From contig NZ_JADIJK010000008.1 of the NCBI RefSeq assembly GCF_017355205.1, positions 1 through 64,000 on the forward strand: a DNA stretch of 64,000 nucleotides. The letters are read 5' to 3'. This DNA comes from Bacillus sp. SD088 (GTDB taxonomy: Bacteria > Bacillota > Bacilli > Bacillales > Bacillaceae_C). Below the pieces are notes generated by a model. The model had not been told where the DNA came from and searched no databases. It worked only from the letters and a program-made list of their open reading frames with translations. The position numbers and the translations under genes are program-made. Of this stretch, positions 1 to 7,496 are shown one piece after another (within the stretch, counting starts at the first letter, position 1; each line of letters opens with the position of its first letter).

Positions 1-8
1 AAATGGCT

Positions 9-323
9 CTATTCTTCTGCAATCTTCAGCCCATATTGCTCAAGTTGTTTATGAATCATTGGGCTATCTGCAATCCCTTGGCAATAACTAATTTCAAGGA
101 AAATGCCATACATACTGTCCCAAGCGGATTTTAATTCATGAAGTAATTCTTTTTGCTCCTTAGTCGAGAATGTCTCTTCTAATTGCGAAAGGAGATTGCT
201 AGAAACTGCTTCTGCATCACGGTATTCTGAATCAGCCATGACCTTTTGAAATGCTACTTGATGGACTCGCTCAACAAAGACAATATTTACAAAGGCTTTT
301 TGAATAATATTGTTACTAGTCAT
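9..323 (-). CDS. Hypothetical protein, 104 aa, second gene of a small operon
   Basis: I do not recognise this protein. It is mostly predicted helical, has no signal peptide or membrane segment, and is rich in Glu, Gln and Ser with a single Cys. The ATG is preceded by AGGAGAGG at good spacing. The start codon overlaps the stop of the 48-aa gene upstream (ATGA junction at 320-323), so the two are probably translationally coupled and transcribed from the promoter at 515-543. The stop lies 9 bases from the window edge, so the operon may continue to the left. Its position opposite a ribbon-helix-helix regulator suggests an accessory or mobile origin, but that is inference from context only. Confidence 0.7.
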   Translation of the reverse strand: MTSNNIIQKAFVNIVFVERVHQVAFQKVMADSEYRDAEAVSSNLLSQLEETFSTKEQKELLHELKSAWDSMYGIFLEISYCQGIADSPMIHKQLEQYGLKIAEE

Positions 324-466
324 AGGCCTCTCCTGTTTATGTAGGAATTATAGGTATCACGATTCTTGTAGATTTCTTGGACAACAATTTGCTTCGAAAA
401 ATAAACTTTCTCAAAGTCTGTCTTACCTCCTATTAGTTTTTCTACTTTGTAAACCTCGATATCCAT
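320..466 (-). CDS. Small hypothetical protein, 48 aa
   Basis: This is an open frame of 48 codons with ATG at 464-466, preceded on the minus strand by AGGAGGAAATTGA, an excellent ribosome binding site. Its TGA overlaps the ATG of the 104-aa gene by the ATGA arrangement typical of coupled genes. The product starts MDIEVYKVEK and is charged and Tyr-rich, with no signal peptide. I recognise no family. A good ribosome binding site, a promoter with a consensus -35 at 538-543 and the coupled stop/start together support a real gene despite its size. Confidence 0.7.
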   Translation of the reverse strand: MDIEVYKVEKLIGGKTDFEKVYFSKQIVVQEIYKNRDTYNSYINRRGL

Positions 467-478
467 TCAATTTCCTCC

Positions 479-520
479 TATCATGGTTATATAACTAATA
501 TATTATATATAACCATGATA
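479..520. promoter_or_regulatory. 15-bp perfect inverted repeat over the minus-strand -10 (operator-like)
   Basis: The arms 479-493 and 506-520 are perfect reverse complements separated by 12 AT-rich bases. The right arm contains the -10 box (TATCAT on the minus strand, 515-520) of the promoter for the two small minus-strand genes. A repressor bound here would block that promoter, and the ribbon-helix-helix protein encoded next door is the obvious candidate (inference). Confidence 0.65.
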
Positions 521-566
521 CGAATTTAGGAATAAATTGTCAACAATAGGTTATACAACCTATAAT
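515..566. promoter_or_regulatory. Divergent overlapping promoters with operator-like palindrome
   Basis: Minus strand: TTGACA (538-543), 17-bp spacer, TATCAT (515-520). Plus strand: TTGTCA (537-542), 18-bp spacer, TATAAT (561-566). The two -35 boxes share five base pairs, so the promoters should exclude each other. The plus-strand spacer holds a palindrome with 7-bp arms (ATAGGTT/AACCTAT, 546-563), well placed for autorepression of the regulator at 591. Confidence 0.7.
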
Positions 567-590
567 ACTTTATATAGAAAGGGTGATTGT

Positions 591-755
591 ATGGCCATCG
601 ATAAAAAGAAAAATACGCAAGTCTTAGTCACTTTTCCAAATGAGCTTTTAGAAAAAGTGGAGGATTTCCAATTTGCGAATCGCGTTCAAAACCGAAGTGA
701 GGCTATTCGAGAATTGATTAGAAGGGGATTAGGGAAAAGCGGGAAAGGTCATTAG
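591..755 (+). CDS. Ribbon-helix-helix (CopG/MetJ-type) regulator, 54 aa
   Basis: This is a short DNA-binding protein. After a basic N-terminus comes the strand QVLVTF, then two helices with a conserved RSEAIRELIRRG second helix, the standard ribbon-helix-helix pattern. Such proteins dimerise, insert a two-stranded sheet in the major groove and often repress their own operon. The frame is open further upstream, but that stretch contains the promoter, so I place the start at ATG 591, preceded by GAAAGGGTG. The palindrome at 546-563 and the inverted repeat at 479-520 are likely operators. The protein could be an antitoxin-type or plasmid-type regulator; the two genes opposite do not resemble a known toxin. 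Confidence 0.85.
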   Translation: MAIDKKKNTQVLVTFPNELLEKVEDFQFANRVQNRSEAIRELIRRGLGKSGKGH

Positions 756-861
756 ACTTTTGTGCACTTTTGGGAAAACAGAAATAGGGGCTTCGCTTTA
801 CTGATCTAGTTGATGGAGGCCAATGAATGTTTATAAGACCACAGTTTTCCCCATTCTGAAT

Positions 862-900
862 AGAACGGTACAGAAACCATTCATGTTTCTGTGCCGTTCT
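862..900. terminator. 16-bp stem hairpin
   Basis: Arms 862-877 and 885-900 pair with one G-U position around a 7-base loop. It lies about 100 bp after the ribbon-helix-helix gene and could end that transcript. The ACAGAAA...TTTCTGT core recurs in the hairpins at 15608-15642 and, in part, 20475-20517. Confidence 0.55.
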
Positions 901-925
901 CATTATAATTTATCCCCACATTTAT

Positions 926-986
926 GGGCAGTAAGTCAAAGCTTTAGAGAGTACAGAGAAACGTAGGTGGGAGGATAAGCTGTCCG
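926..986. repeat. Intergenic palindromic repeat, family C, copy 1
   Basis: This stretch shares GGCAGTAA, GCTTTAGAGA, GAGAA, TAGGTGGG and CTGTCC in the same order with 60481-60555. The left half is degraded here, so the CCCACCT/AGGTGGG stem is lost. It resembles an intergenic repeat common in Bacillus. Nothing else is visible between 756 and 1095. Confidence 0.55.
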
Positions 987-1095
987 TAAAAAAATACATT
1001 TGAAAGAAGTACCTCGATATACGAAGTACGAAGCTTAATTTCCTCATAAATCATTTGGTTACTGCCAATCCATGAAGTTCACTAATAGAGATTTA

Positions 1096-1251
1096 TCATA
1101 CAATAAGTATGTTGTAAGAATCGTACACCATTCTGTCTAGAATGATGCTTGATAGTGTACGTTCGCCAATTTTTTTATTCCTTCCACGAGGTGGTGAAGC
1201 AGAAGTAACTGTTTCAACAGACCCTTCATAATAGGTTAATGACTTATCATG
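1096..1251 (-). pseudogene. Fragment resembling the C-terminus of an IstB-type helper ATPase
   Basis: A minus-strand open stretch of 51 codons without a plausible start reads through IGERTLSSIILDRMV before its stop. This resembles the C-terminal ILDRLLHH-type helix of IS21-family IstB/DnaC-like ATPases. No Walker A motif, partner transposase or terminal repeat is visible, so at most it is a remnant. The similarity is judged by eye and is weak. Confidence 0.3.
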
Positions 1252-1285
1252 TTTCTTATTTCAAGAGGCGTAGATATACAGGCAA

Positions 1286-1313
1286 GTCCTAGACAAATTG
1301 CTTTGTCTAGGAC
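1286..1313 (-). terminator. Hairpin after the PLP-enzyme gene
   Basis: A perfect 12-bp stem (1286-1297 with 1302-1313) with a 4-base loop lies 10 bp beyond the stop of the minus-strand gene at 1323. The run of T after it is poor on the minus strand, so termination may be partial. Confidence 0.6.
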
Positions 1314-1322
1314 CCGGTTGAG

Positions 1323-2501
1323 TTATTTGAGATGTTCTAACGCCTGAGAAAGATCGCTTATTAGATCTTCACTATCCTCAAGACCAATGGATACTCTAAT
1401 TGTACCTAATGATATATTCATCGCTTTAAATTGGTCAGGTGTCAATTCTTTTAAATAACTAATAGCTGGGGCATAAACTAAACTTTCGTGACCACCCCAA
1501 CTTACCCCAATTTTAAACAACTTTAAAGCATTCACGAACGATTTTATTTTTGTTAGATTATCACTCCTCAATTGAAATGCGAATAATCCAGAAAAGCCGC
1601 TCATTTGTTGTTTCGCTAATGTATGTTGTTCATGATTAGGTAATCCAGGATAATATACACGTTCGATCGCAGGATGTTTATTTAAATAATTTGCGATGAT
1701 CATTGCATTGTTTTGATGTTCTTTCATTCTTATATTCAATGTACGTAAACTTCTTAAAATGAGCCACGCTTCGAACGGGGCCATTTTAGCACCTAACAAT
1801 GCCGCTTCTTGATGAAAGATTTCATCAATATCTTTCTTTTTTCCTACAATAACCCCAGCAACGACATCACTATGGCCACCAAGATATTTAGAACATGAGT
1901 GAACCTCTAAGTCAATTCCGATATCCAAAGGTTTTTGAAAAATAGGTGTTGCCCAAGTATTATCAATGATTGTTTTGATATTATGTTTATTAGCTAGTTT
2001 TACTACTGCTTCAAGATCTTGAATGGAAAATATTGCACTAGATGGTGATTCTAAATAAATCAATGTAGTATTGGGTCGTATAGATTCTTCAAATTCTTTA
2101 ATATCGTCGCCAGAAATAAATGTAGATTCTATATTACATTTTTCTTTTAAATAATGATTAATAAAGTTATTTGCGGGTCCATAGGCATTGTTGATCGTTA
2201 TGATATGATCATTTGCTTTTGTAAAATGAAGAATGGCAGAAGATATTGCGCCCATTCCACTAGCGAACATCTTCGCTTTTTCGCCGTTACATAACATAGC
2301 AATTTTTTCTTCTACTAATGCAACGCCAGGGTTTTTCCCTCTCGTATAAATTGCGTTCTCTGTAGGATCATTAAATACATGATCAATGTCATCCCAATCC
2401 TCAAAAACAAATAATGAATTCTGGTAAATAGGTGGGACAACTGCCCCTTGATATTGATCATGTTCCTCACCATGGTGGATTAACATCGTTTGATTTCTCA
2501 T
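1323..2501 (-). CDS. Trans-sulfuration-type PLP enzyme (cystathionine beta-lyase/methionine gamma-lyase family)
   Basis: This 392-aa protein belongs to the Cys/Met metabolism PLP family (fold type I), cytoplasmic, which cleaves or rearranges cystathionine, homocysteine or methionine. Visible motifs are YTRGKNP near residue 52 (phosphate-binding Tyr and Arg from the neighbouring subunit), Asp180 in IIDNTWATP contacting the pyridine nitrogen, and Lys205 in SKYLGGHSD forming the Schiff base. The AYGPANNF stretch lacks the Cys typical of methionine gamma-lyases. Together with LESPSS it looks closer to MetC-type cystathionine beta-lyases. It follows the transporter gene by 6 bp, with its ribosome binding site inside the end of that gene, so the two form an operon. 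The exact substrate is not decided by sequence. Confidence 0.85.
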   Translation of the reverse strand: MRNQTMLIHHGEEHDQYQGAVVPPIYQNSLFVFEDWDDIDHVFNDPTENAIYTRGKNPGVALVEEKIAMLCNGEKAKMFASGMGAISSAILHFTKANDHIITINNAYGPANNFINHYLKEKCNIESTFISGDDIKEFEESIRPNTTLIYLESPSSAIFSIQDLEAVVKLANKHNIKTIIDNTWATPIFQKPLDIGIDLEVHSCSKYLGGHSDVVAGVIVGKKKDIDEIFHQEAALLGAKMAPFEAWLILRSLRTLNIRMKEHQNNAMIIANYLNKHPAIERVYYPGLPNHEQHTLAKQQMSGFSGLFAFQLRSDNLTKIKSFVNALKLFKIGVSWGGHESLVYAPAISYLKELTPDQFKAMNISLGTIRVSIGLEDSEDLISDLSQALEHLK

Positions 2502-2507
2502 AAGGTG

Positions 2508-4028
2508 TTATTCTCCTTTTTCAGCCGTTTTCCTTTTTTCATTATAGAAACAACCAATTCCCGTAAGCGCTAAAATAATAGCTATGACAAATCCATATAA
2601 AGAGACAAATTGGAATTTCCAATAATCAAGAGCGGAAACGCCTAATGCTCCGAACATAAATACTCCTGTGGTCGTCCAAGGAAGTAGATTTTCTATCATT
2701 GTTCCGTAATCTTCAATACTTCGCGACAATACTTTTCTAGGAATTTTAAATTTAGAATAAATTGGGCGAAAAGCCTCTGCGATAATATATGAAGTAGCAA
2801 ACTGGTTAGATGTTAAAGCGTTTGTAAGACCTGTTGCAAATAAAGAACTGATAATTGCTTGCGGTCTTGACTTAATCCAAGCAAAACTTTTATTAATTAT
2901 ATTAGGGATCGCATCAATGCAATCTAATGTTCCGACAAATATAAATACCATAATTGAAATAATTACAGGCTCTACCATACTGTATAAGCCGCCTCTATTT
3001 AAAATCTCTGTTACGTCTTTATTAATCTCAACATCTGGAAAAACAAGGCTCGTATCAAATCCTGTGTTTAAAGCTGCAAGCATTTGCTCAAATGAGAATC
3101 CATGTAAGAATACCCCAATTAAGGCAGCGATAATAGAAGAAACAATTAATGTTGGTACAGTTGGTTTCTTGGTAAATGAACCATATAAAACGATAATGAT
3201 CGGGATTAGTATAATAATAATTAGAAATAGATTACTGAAATTAAACAGACTTGAAAGTTCGTTTTTAAGAATAACGATGTCATTTAATTGCGCAGCATCA
3301 CTATTGATCGATGTAGTAAAACCAATGATTGCATAGGTAATGGCCGCTAATATATAGGCTGGACCTGTTGTATTGATCATTGAGCGAATATGATCCATTA
3401 AAGGTACATCAGCTGCAAGTGCTGCAATATTTGTAGTGTCTGAAAGGGGTGACATTTTATCGCCAAAATATGCTCCGCCGACAACTGCCCCTGCAACAAT
3501 GGCTAAATTTGCATCAATTGCTGCTGCAATCCCTAGTAATACAACCCCAATTGTTCCTGCACTACCCCAAGATGTACCAGTTAGGATACTAAATATGGAA
3601 GGGACGATGAAAGCAACTAGGTAAATATAATTTGGATTAATTAAATCTACACCATAATAAATTAACATGGGGATTGTACCTGAAAAAACCCATGAACCAA
3701 CGATTAAGCCGATAGAAAAAAGGATCATTGCAGCGGGGACTAGCTTTGCCACTTTTTTGACAACTTCATTTTCGATCTCTTTCCATTTAAAGCCCATACT
3801 AAATAAATTAGCAATACTGATAATAGTCGCGAAAATAAACACTAATTCTAACGGCATTGCTTCTCCTGGTTCCTTAACTGTCGATACAGTACCACTGGAA
3901 TCGGTAACTTCAGTCATAGTTGCAGTTAATTGTGGCATAATAATAACACCCACTAGTATGAGAAGAAACAAACTTATGATGGGTAAAGCACTCCGGAAGA
4001 TTGATACCTCTTTCTTTGTTTTTAGCAT
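2508..4028 (-). CDS. NhaC-family Na+/H+ antiporter-like transporter
   Basis: This 506-aa integral membrane protein has about 11-13 hydrophobic segments and the usual length of the NhaC family, which exchanges Na+ for protons, or organic solutes for ions in MleN-type members. Glycine-rich membrane segments and SPLSDTTNIAALAADVP are typical. The ATG is preceded by AAGGGAG. It is the first gene of a two-gene operon with a sulfur amino acid PLP enzyme. Some NhaC-family proteins (MetT) carry methionine, so a role in uptake or exchange of a sulfur amino acid is plausible; simple Na+/H+ exchange is the alternative. No S-box is visible in the leader. Confidence 0.85.
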   Translation of the reverse strand: MLKTKKEVSIFRSALPIISLFLLILVGVIIMPQLTATMTEVTDSSGTVSTVKEPGEAMPLELVFIFATIISIANLFSMGFKWKEIENEVVKKVAKLVPAAMILFSIGLIVGSWVFSGTIPMLIYYGVDLINPNYIYLVAFIVPSIFSILTGTSWGSAGTIGVVLLGIAAAIDANLAIVAGAVVGGAYFGDKMSPLSDTTNIAALAADVPLMDHIRSMINTTGPAYILAAITYAIIGFTTSINSDAAQLNDIVILKNELSSLFNFSNLFLIIIILIPIIIVLYGSFTKKPTVPTLIVSSIIAALIGVFLHGFSFEQMLAALNTGFDTSLVFPDVEINKDVTEILNRGGLYSMVEPVIISIMVFIFVGTLDCIDAIPNIINKSFAWIKSRPQAIISSLFATGLTNALTSNQFATSYIIAEAFRPIYSKFKIPRKVLSRSIEDYGTMIENLLPWTTTGVFMFGALGVSALDYWKFQFVSLYGFVIAIILALTGIGCFYNEKRKTAEKGE

Positions 4029-4197
4029 CTAAATTTCTCCCTTCTAGTCAAATTCTTAGATAGTTTAAATGAAAAAGAATATGGAACTTTCTTTCAACTA
4101 AAAAGTTAATAAAGCCAGTTTATCCAGTAGTCAGAAAAATGTCAATCCAAGATGAATTTTGAAAATATATGGTAATTCTTCTTGAAGTTTCGATCGG

Positions 4198-4233
4198 AAA
4201 AAGGCATTGAGAGTGATCTTCCCAATGCCTTTT
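4198..4233. terminator. Hairpin, 10-bp stem, upstream of the NhaC gene
   Basis: Arms 4200-4209 and 4223-4232 are perfect complements flanked by A and T runs on both sides, so the structure could act as a terminator on either strand. On the minus strand it lies about 170 bp before the NhaC start and could be a leader attenuator. Confidence 0.5.
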
Positions 4234-4242
4234 ACGATTTTT

Positions 4243-4290
4243 ACCCAAATGTTTCTTTAGCTTTGATTGAGAAACATTTGGGTTTTCTTG
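4243..4290. terminator. Hairpin, perfect 14-bp stem
   Basis: Arms 4243-4256 and 4270-4283 pair perfectly around a 13-base loop, followed on the plus strand by TTTCTTG. Together with the hairpin at 4198 it forms a two-hairpin array in the 645-bp gap between the divergent NhaC and AraC genes. No coding region was accepted in 4029-4674. Confidence 0.5.
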
Positions 4291-4641
4291 TTTGTTACAT
4301 GAGTCACAGCTGCCCCCTAATAGAATAAAAGGGCGAAGTTTTTTGTAGCTAAATATTCGCGAAATTTTAAGGCTTCCTGCGCATGAAGTCATACAAAAGG
4401 AGAAGGTTTCAATATAGTTATTTTAGAAGCACGATTCAGAGAAGTAATTTGATGATTGGAAGAGCAAAACAATATACAGAGGACAATTGAAAAGGTATGA
4501 AAGACCTATACCTACAGTTGATATCTTTTTTGTGTAATAATCACCAGCAATATGCTGAGGGTGCCTTTTTAGTAGATTTTCCAGAATCCCCTTCCTATTA
4601 CCTATCCCTATGGTGCAATTTACGATCGTTAGTAATAGAAA

Positions 4642-4670
4642 TGGTATAATAAAGAAAAAAGGGGTAATTA
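4642..4670 (+). promoter_or_regulatory. Extended -10 promoter and ribosome binding site for the AraC gene
   Basis: TGGTATAAT at 4642-4650 is an extended -10 element with a poor -35. AAAAAAGGGG follows and serves the ATG at 4675. The transcript would start only about 15-20 bases before the coding region. Confidence 0.55.
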
Positions 4671-4674
4671 AATC

Positions 4675-5508
4675 ATGAAAGATAAGAAGCGTTATACTTT
4701 TACTGTATCGGACAATCCGCTCCCGCTTTTTATTGAAAGTATTGGTTATAATACGAAAGAACTTGATTTTGATAGACCCGAAGGTTATCCTTATTATCAT
4801 TGGTTACAAACATATGCGGGGGAAGGCATCTTTCATTTTGCAGATCGAGAATTTCGATTGACCCCTGGAAAAGCTGTTTTTTTAACACCGTATACGCCAC
4901 ATTTTTATTATTCGGATCATAATGCGGACGTGCTATGGTCTACATGGTATATGACCTTTAGCGGTGCCGCCATCGATCAAATATTAAATGCTCTTAATAT
5001 GAATTATTCAGCTATATATGAAGAAACGGACGCTTTCTCCTTTACTAGCATGCAAAAAGAAATGCTAGTAAAAATTGATGAGAGCGATCAATATTTAGAG
5101 TATGAATCATCATCAGATTTATACCATTTCTTGCTTATGTTAAAAAAATACGGAAAAACTAATAGTAAATTATCAATTTCTCAGTCATACAGGAAGATAA
5201 AACCAATTGTTGAATGGCTTGAATTAAACTATTCAAGGAATATTGGTTTGTTAGAAATATCAGAAAGGGCTAAAGTGAGTTCGCAACGTCTTAATACATT
5301 ATTTCATGATGCGTTTGGCATTAGCCCGTACTCTTTTTTAGTTCAATTACGTATTCGCGAGGCAAAAAGACTTTTAATTACTGATACGACTTTGACTTTA
5401 GAGGAAATCACAAATTCAGTCGGATTTAATAGTGTCAGTCATTTTGTATCAACTTTTAAAAAAAGAGAAGGGATTACCCCTAGTGTCTATCGTAGTCTAT
5501 ATTGTTAA
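4675..5508 (+). CDS. AraC-family transcriptional regulator with cupin sensor domain
   Basis: This 277-aa protein has an N-terminal sugar-sensing cupin half (roughly residues 1-150, with GEGIFHFADREF and LTPGKAVFLTPYTPH) and a C-terminal double helix-turn-helix (about 175-277). The DNA-binding half shows SQRLNTLFHDAFGISPYSF and the signature VGFNSVSHFVSTFKKREGITP. Proteins of this plan usually activate neighbouring sugar-uptake genes when ligand is bound. It lies 620 bp upstream of the galactan operon on the same strand, separated by a terminator, so it is its own transcript and the likely regulator of that operon (inference). B. subtilis uses a LacI-type GanR for the equivalent operon, so control differs here. 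Confidence 0.9.
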   Translation: MKDKKRYTFTVSDNPLPLFIESIGYNTKELDFDRPEGYPYYHWLQTYAGEGIFHFADREFRLTPGKAVFLTPYTPHFYYSDHNADVLWSTWYMTFSGAAIDQILNALNMNYSAIYEETDAFSFTSMQKEMLVKIDESDQYLEYESSSDLYHFLLMLKKYGKTNSKLSISQSYRKIKPIVEWLELNYSRNIGLLEISERAKVSSQRLNTLFHDAFGISPYSFLVQLRIREAKRLLITDTTLTLEEITNSVGFNSVSHFVSTFKKREGITPSVYRSLYC

Positions 5509-5538
5509 GTATTCTGTCAATCAAATCCATTTAGTAAC

Positions 5539-5588
5539 AACTCTTTAGAAGGGATGAACGATTTTCCTTTTTAAAGAGTTATTTTTTT
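5539..5588 (+). terminator. Rho-independent terminator after the AraC gene
   Basis: AACTCTTTA (5539-5547) pairs with TAAAGAGTT (5572-5580), with a further inner GAAGG/CCTTT pairing, and is followed by ATTTTTTTC. Confidence 0.8.
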
Positions 5589-5670
5589 CTTCGGATTTCC
5601 ATTAAATAGGGAAAACTCAGAGGAGAATCCCTATAAGTGCGTGTTCAAAAAGGAGGATAAAAAGGACCAA

Positions 5671-5826
5671 GTCGGCTAAAGGCGCTGACGTCCTGTCTGC
5701 AACACCGACACTAGTACATCCTGTACTTCGAAAGTTCGAGGCGGCGTAGTTTCGAGCCGCGGACTTGCACAGGATATGCTGACTTCTACGTTGCCCACAG
5801 GACGTGGGCGGTTTTAGTAGAAGTTC
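5671..5826. repeat. Intergenic repeat, family B (GACGTCCTGT-type), copy 1
   Basis: This GC-richer block carries several ACAGGA(C/T)GT and TCCTGT motifs in both orientations and can fold on itself. A shorter related block lies at 60731-60840, sharing GGCGTAG, ACTAGT and ACAGGACGT elements. Such blocks are scattered in Bacillaceae intergenic DNA. Nothing coding is visible between 5509 and 6131. Confidence 0.55.
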
Positions 5827-5995
5827 CTTATCCTAATACATGAGCATAAGTAAATCTTCCACGAATCCGCATCGCACGAAGGAAAAGTGGTTTTCTTTTC
5901 CAAGCAGCGGAGAAACAAGCCAACGAAGAAATTAGCACTGTCATTTTTACCGGAATTTTTGAACATTCTCTATAAAGGAAATAAGAAAAAAATGT

Positions 5996-6076
5996 TTGAC
6001 AATAAGTATGTCAATTGAACTATTTGAAAGTTAAGGAGAATATTATTATATTTAAAACCATTTGTAAACGCTATAT
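5996..6076 (+). promoter_or_regulatory. Promoter region of the galactan operon with inverted repeat and cre-like site
   Basis: TTGACA at 5996-6001 is a good -35, followed by weak -10 candidates near 6021. TTGACA (5996-6001) and TGTCAA (6009-6014) also form an inverted repeat with a 7-bp spacer, a possible operator. TGTAAACGCTATAT at 6063-6076 resembles a catabolite responsive element with one poor half, which would give CcpA repression downstream of the start. Confidence 0.45.
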
Positions 6077-6131
6077 AATTATTTTAATTAATTTAACAAA
6101 CATTATAAAAATTATAAGGGGGTTGTTCTAA

Positions 6132-7400
6132 TTGTCTAAAAAAGTATATTGGAATGTGCTTTTGATCTTATTGTTATCTATCATGATGGTTGCGTGTGCA
6201 CCGGTTCGTGAAGAGAACGGGAGCACAGCAAATAATCGGGAAGAGAGCGGGAACGGTAGTGCAGAAGTAGAAAAACCTGAAAAGCTAGTCGTTTGGGTGA
6301 ATGATGAGGATATTGCTGAAGAGGCTGTCCAGAAACTAGCTGACAAATACACTGATAAGACAGGAATTGACATAGTTCTAGAAAGAGTGGCACAGCCCGA
6401 TCAAGTTCAGGATTTAGCACTTGCAGGACCAGCGGGAGATGGACCAGACTTATTTTTCCAACCTCAAGATCGGTTAGGGGATATAGTGGCCCAAGGTTTG
6501 GCAGTTCCTTTTCAATATTCTGATGAAGAATTGAGTGGGTTTAGTCAAGCAGCCATTGATGCCTTTACTTATGAAGGTGAGATTTATGGTGCGCCTACAG
6601 CAATAGAAACCTATTTTGCCTATTATAATAAAAATATCATTGATACACCTCCGTCAACAATAGAAGAGGCCTTTGAAATGTCTAAAGAACTAACAAATGC
6701 TAGCAAGGATGAGTATGGATACTTAGTTTTACCGGAATTTTACTATTTATATTCATTTATTAATAGTTATGGCGGCTATGTTTTTGGCGAAGAAGATGGA
6801 ATCTATGATCCTGAGGATATAGGGTTAAATAATGAGGGCGCAATAGAAGGATTAACAAAATATCAAGAATTTGTCAAAGAAGGCTTAATACCAAAAACTT
6901 TAACGATCGATGTTTTAGATGGACTTTTTACGGAAGGTAAAGTTGGAATGGTTGTAAGTGGTCCATGGAACTTACCTATTTACGGTGAAGCACTTGGTGA
7001 TGATTTGGGGACTGCACCACTTCCGAAAATAAATGGAGAAGATGCGCCATCCTTTGTCGGAGTTAAGTCGTGGTTAATCTCCTACTACTCAGAGAATCCC
7101 GAATGGGCGGAAGATTTAGCCATGTTTTTAACAAGTGAGGAAAGTGCGCAAACGTATTATGAGGTAACTGGAGAGTTGCCACCACGAGATAAGTTACTTG
7201 ATCAAATCAATGAACCTATTTACAAAGGATATACAGAACAAATTCAATATGCAGCACCAATGCCAAATATCCCTGAGATGTCAGCCATTTGGGAAATAGA
7301 TGATGCGATTGAGCTGATTAGTAATGGCGAAGATGTCAAAGAGGTGTTGGATGATGCCGTTGATTTAATCGAAGAGAAAATGAATGTAATGGGAAACTAA
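6132..7400 (+). CDS. ganS: Galacto-oligosaccharide ABC transporter substrate-binding lipoprotein (GanS-like)
   Basis: This 422-aa CUT1-type extracellular binding protein starts at TTG 6132 after ATAAGGGGG. The signal peptide ends in a lipobox with Cys22 (MVAC), so it is a membrane-anchored lipoprotein. The mature part has a Ser/Asn/Glu-rich linker and then a maltose-binding-protein-type fold (KLVVWV, then GIDIVLERV, GPAGDGPDL and GEIYGAPTAIE). It heads an operon in the order of B. subtilis ganSPQAB, and the two hydrolases downstream point to beta-1,4-galacto-oligosaccharides as ligand. The ligand assignment rests on gene context. A hairpin after the stop may raise its level relative to the permeases. 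Confidence 0.85.
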   Translation: MSKKVYWNVLLILLLSIMMVACAPVREENGSTANNREESGNGSAEVEKPEKLVVWVNDEDIAEEAVQKLADKYTDKTGIDIVLERVAQPDQVQDLALAGPAGDGPDLFFQPQDRLGDIVAQGLAVPFQYSDEELSGFSQAAIDAFTYEGEIYGAPTAIETYFAYYNKNIIDTPPSTIEEAFEMSKELTNASKDEYGYLVLPEFYYLYSFINSYGGYVFGEEDGIYDPEDIGLNNEGAIEGLTKYQEFVKEGLIPKTLTIDVLDGLFTEGKVGMVVSGPWNLPIYGEALGDDLGTAPLPKINGEDAPSFVGVKSWLISYYSENPEWAEDLAMFLTSEESAQTYYEVTGELPPRDKLLDQINEPIYKGYTEQIQYAAPMPNIPEMSAIWEIDDAIELISNGEDVKEVLDDAVDLIEEKMNVMGN

Positions 7401-7407
7401 GTTGATG

Positions 7408-7432
7408 GTGAAGAGATTCCTTTTCTCTTCAC
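7408..7432 (+). terminator. Intercistronic hairpin between binding-protein and permease genes
   Basis: A 9-bp perfect stem (7408-7416 with 7424-7432) sits 8 bp after the ganS stop, followed by a short T-rich stretch. It probably acts as a partial terminator or 3' end stabiliser. Confidence 0.55.
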
Positions 7433-7496
7433 TCCTTATTATATTCCGGCTTGCGAGAATATTTACTTTATAAATTGAGGATAGAGGTAGAGGTAA

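Noticed and set aside
310-498. 62-codon plus-strand frame
   Set aside because: The minus strand here carries a 48-aa gene with strong ribosome binding site and coupling; the plus frame is its shadow.
2917-4032. Open frames on the plus strand opposite the NhaC gene (2917-3336, 3436-3624, 3667-4032)
   Set aside because: They are antisense shadows of a long membrane protein gene with good start and family match.
4029-4300. Possible S-box or T-box riboswitch in the NhaC leader
   Set aside because: Neither the S-box core nor the T-box motif is visible; only two plain hairpins are.
4497-4649. 50-codon plus-strand frame ending inside the AraC -10 box
   Set aside because: The ATG has its purine run too close, there is no family resemblance, and the length can occur by chance.
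4423-4800. 125-codon minus-strand frame between NhaC and AraC
   Set aside because: It overlaps the AraC promoter and coding start, has no ribosome binding site and resembles nothing; composition is that of AT-rich non-coding DNA.
5645-5850. Possible structured non-coding RNA in the GACGTCCTGT block
   Set aside because: A related block at 60731 shows this is a dispersed repeat; no promoter or conserved RNA core is visible.
6033-6134. AAGGAG at 6033 followed by an open stretch before ganS
   Set aside because: No ATG, GTG or TTG lies at usable distance; a leader peptide would need an ATT start.
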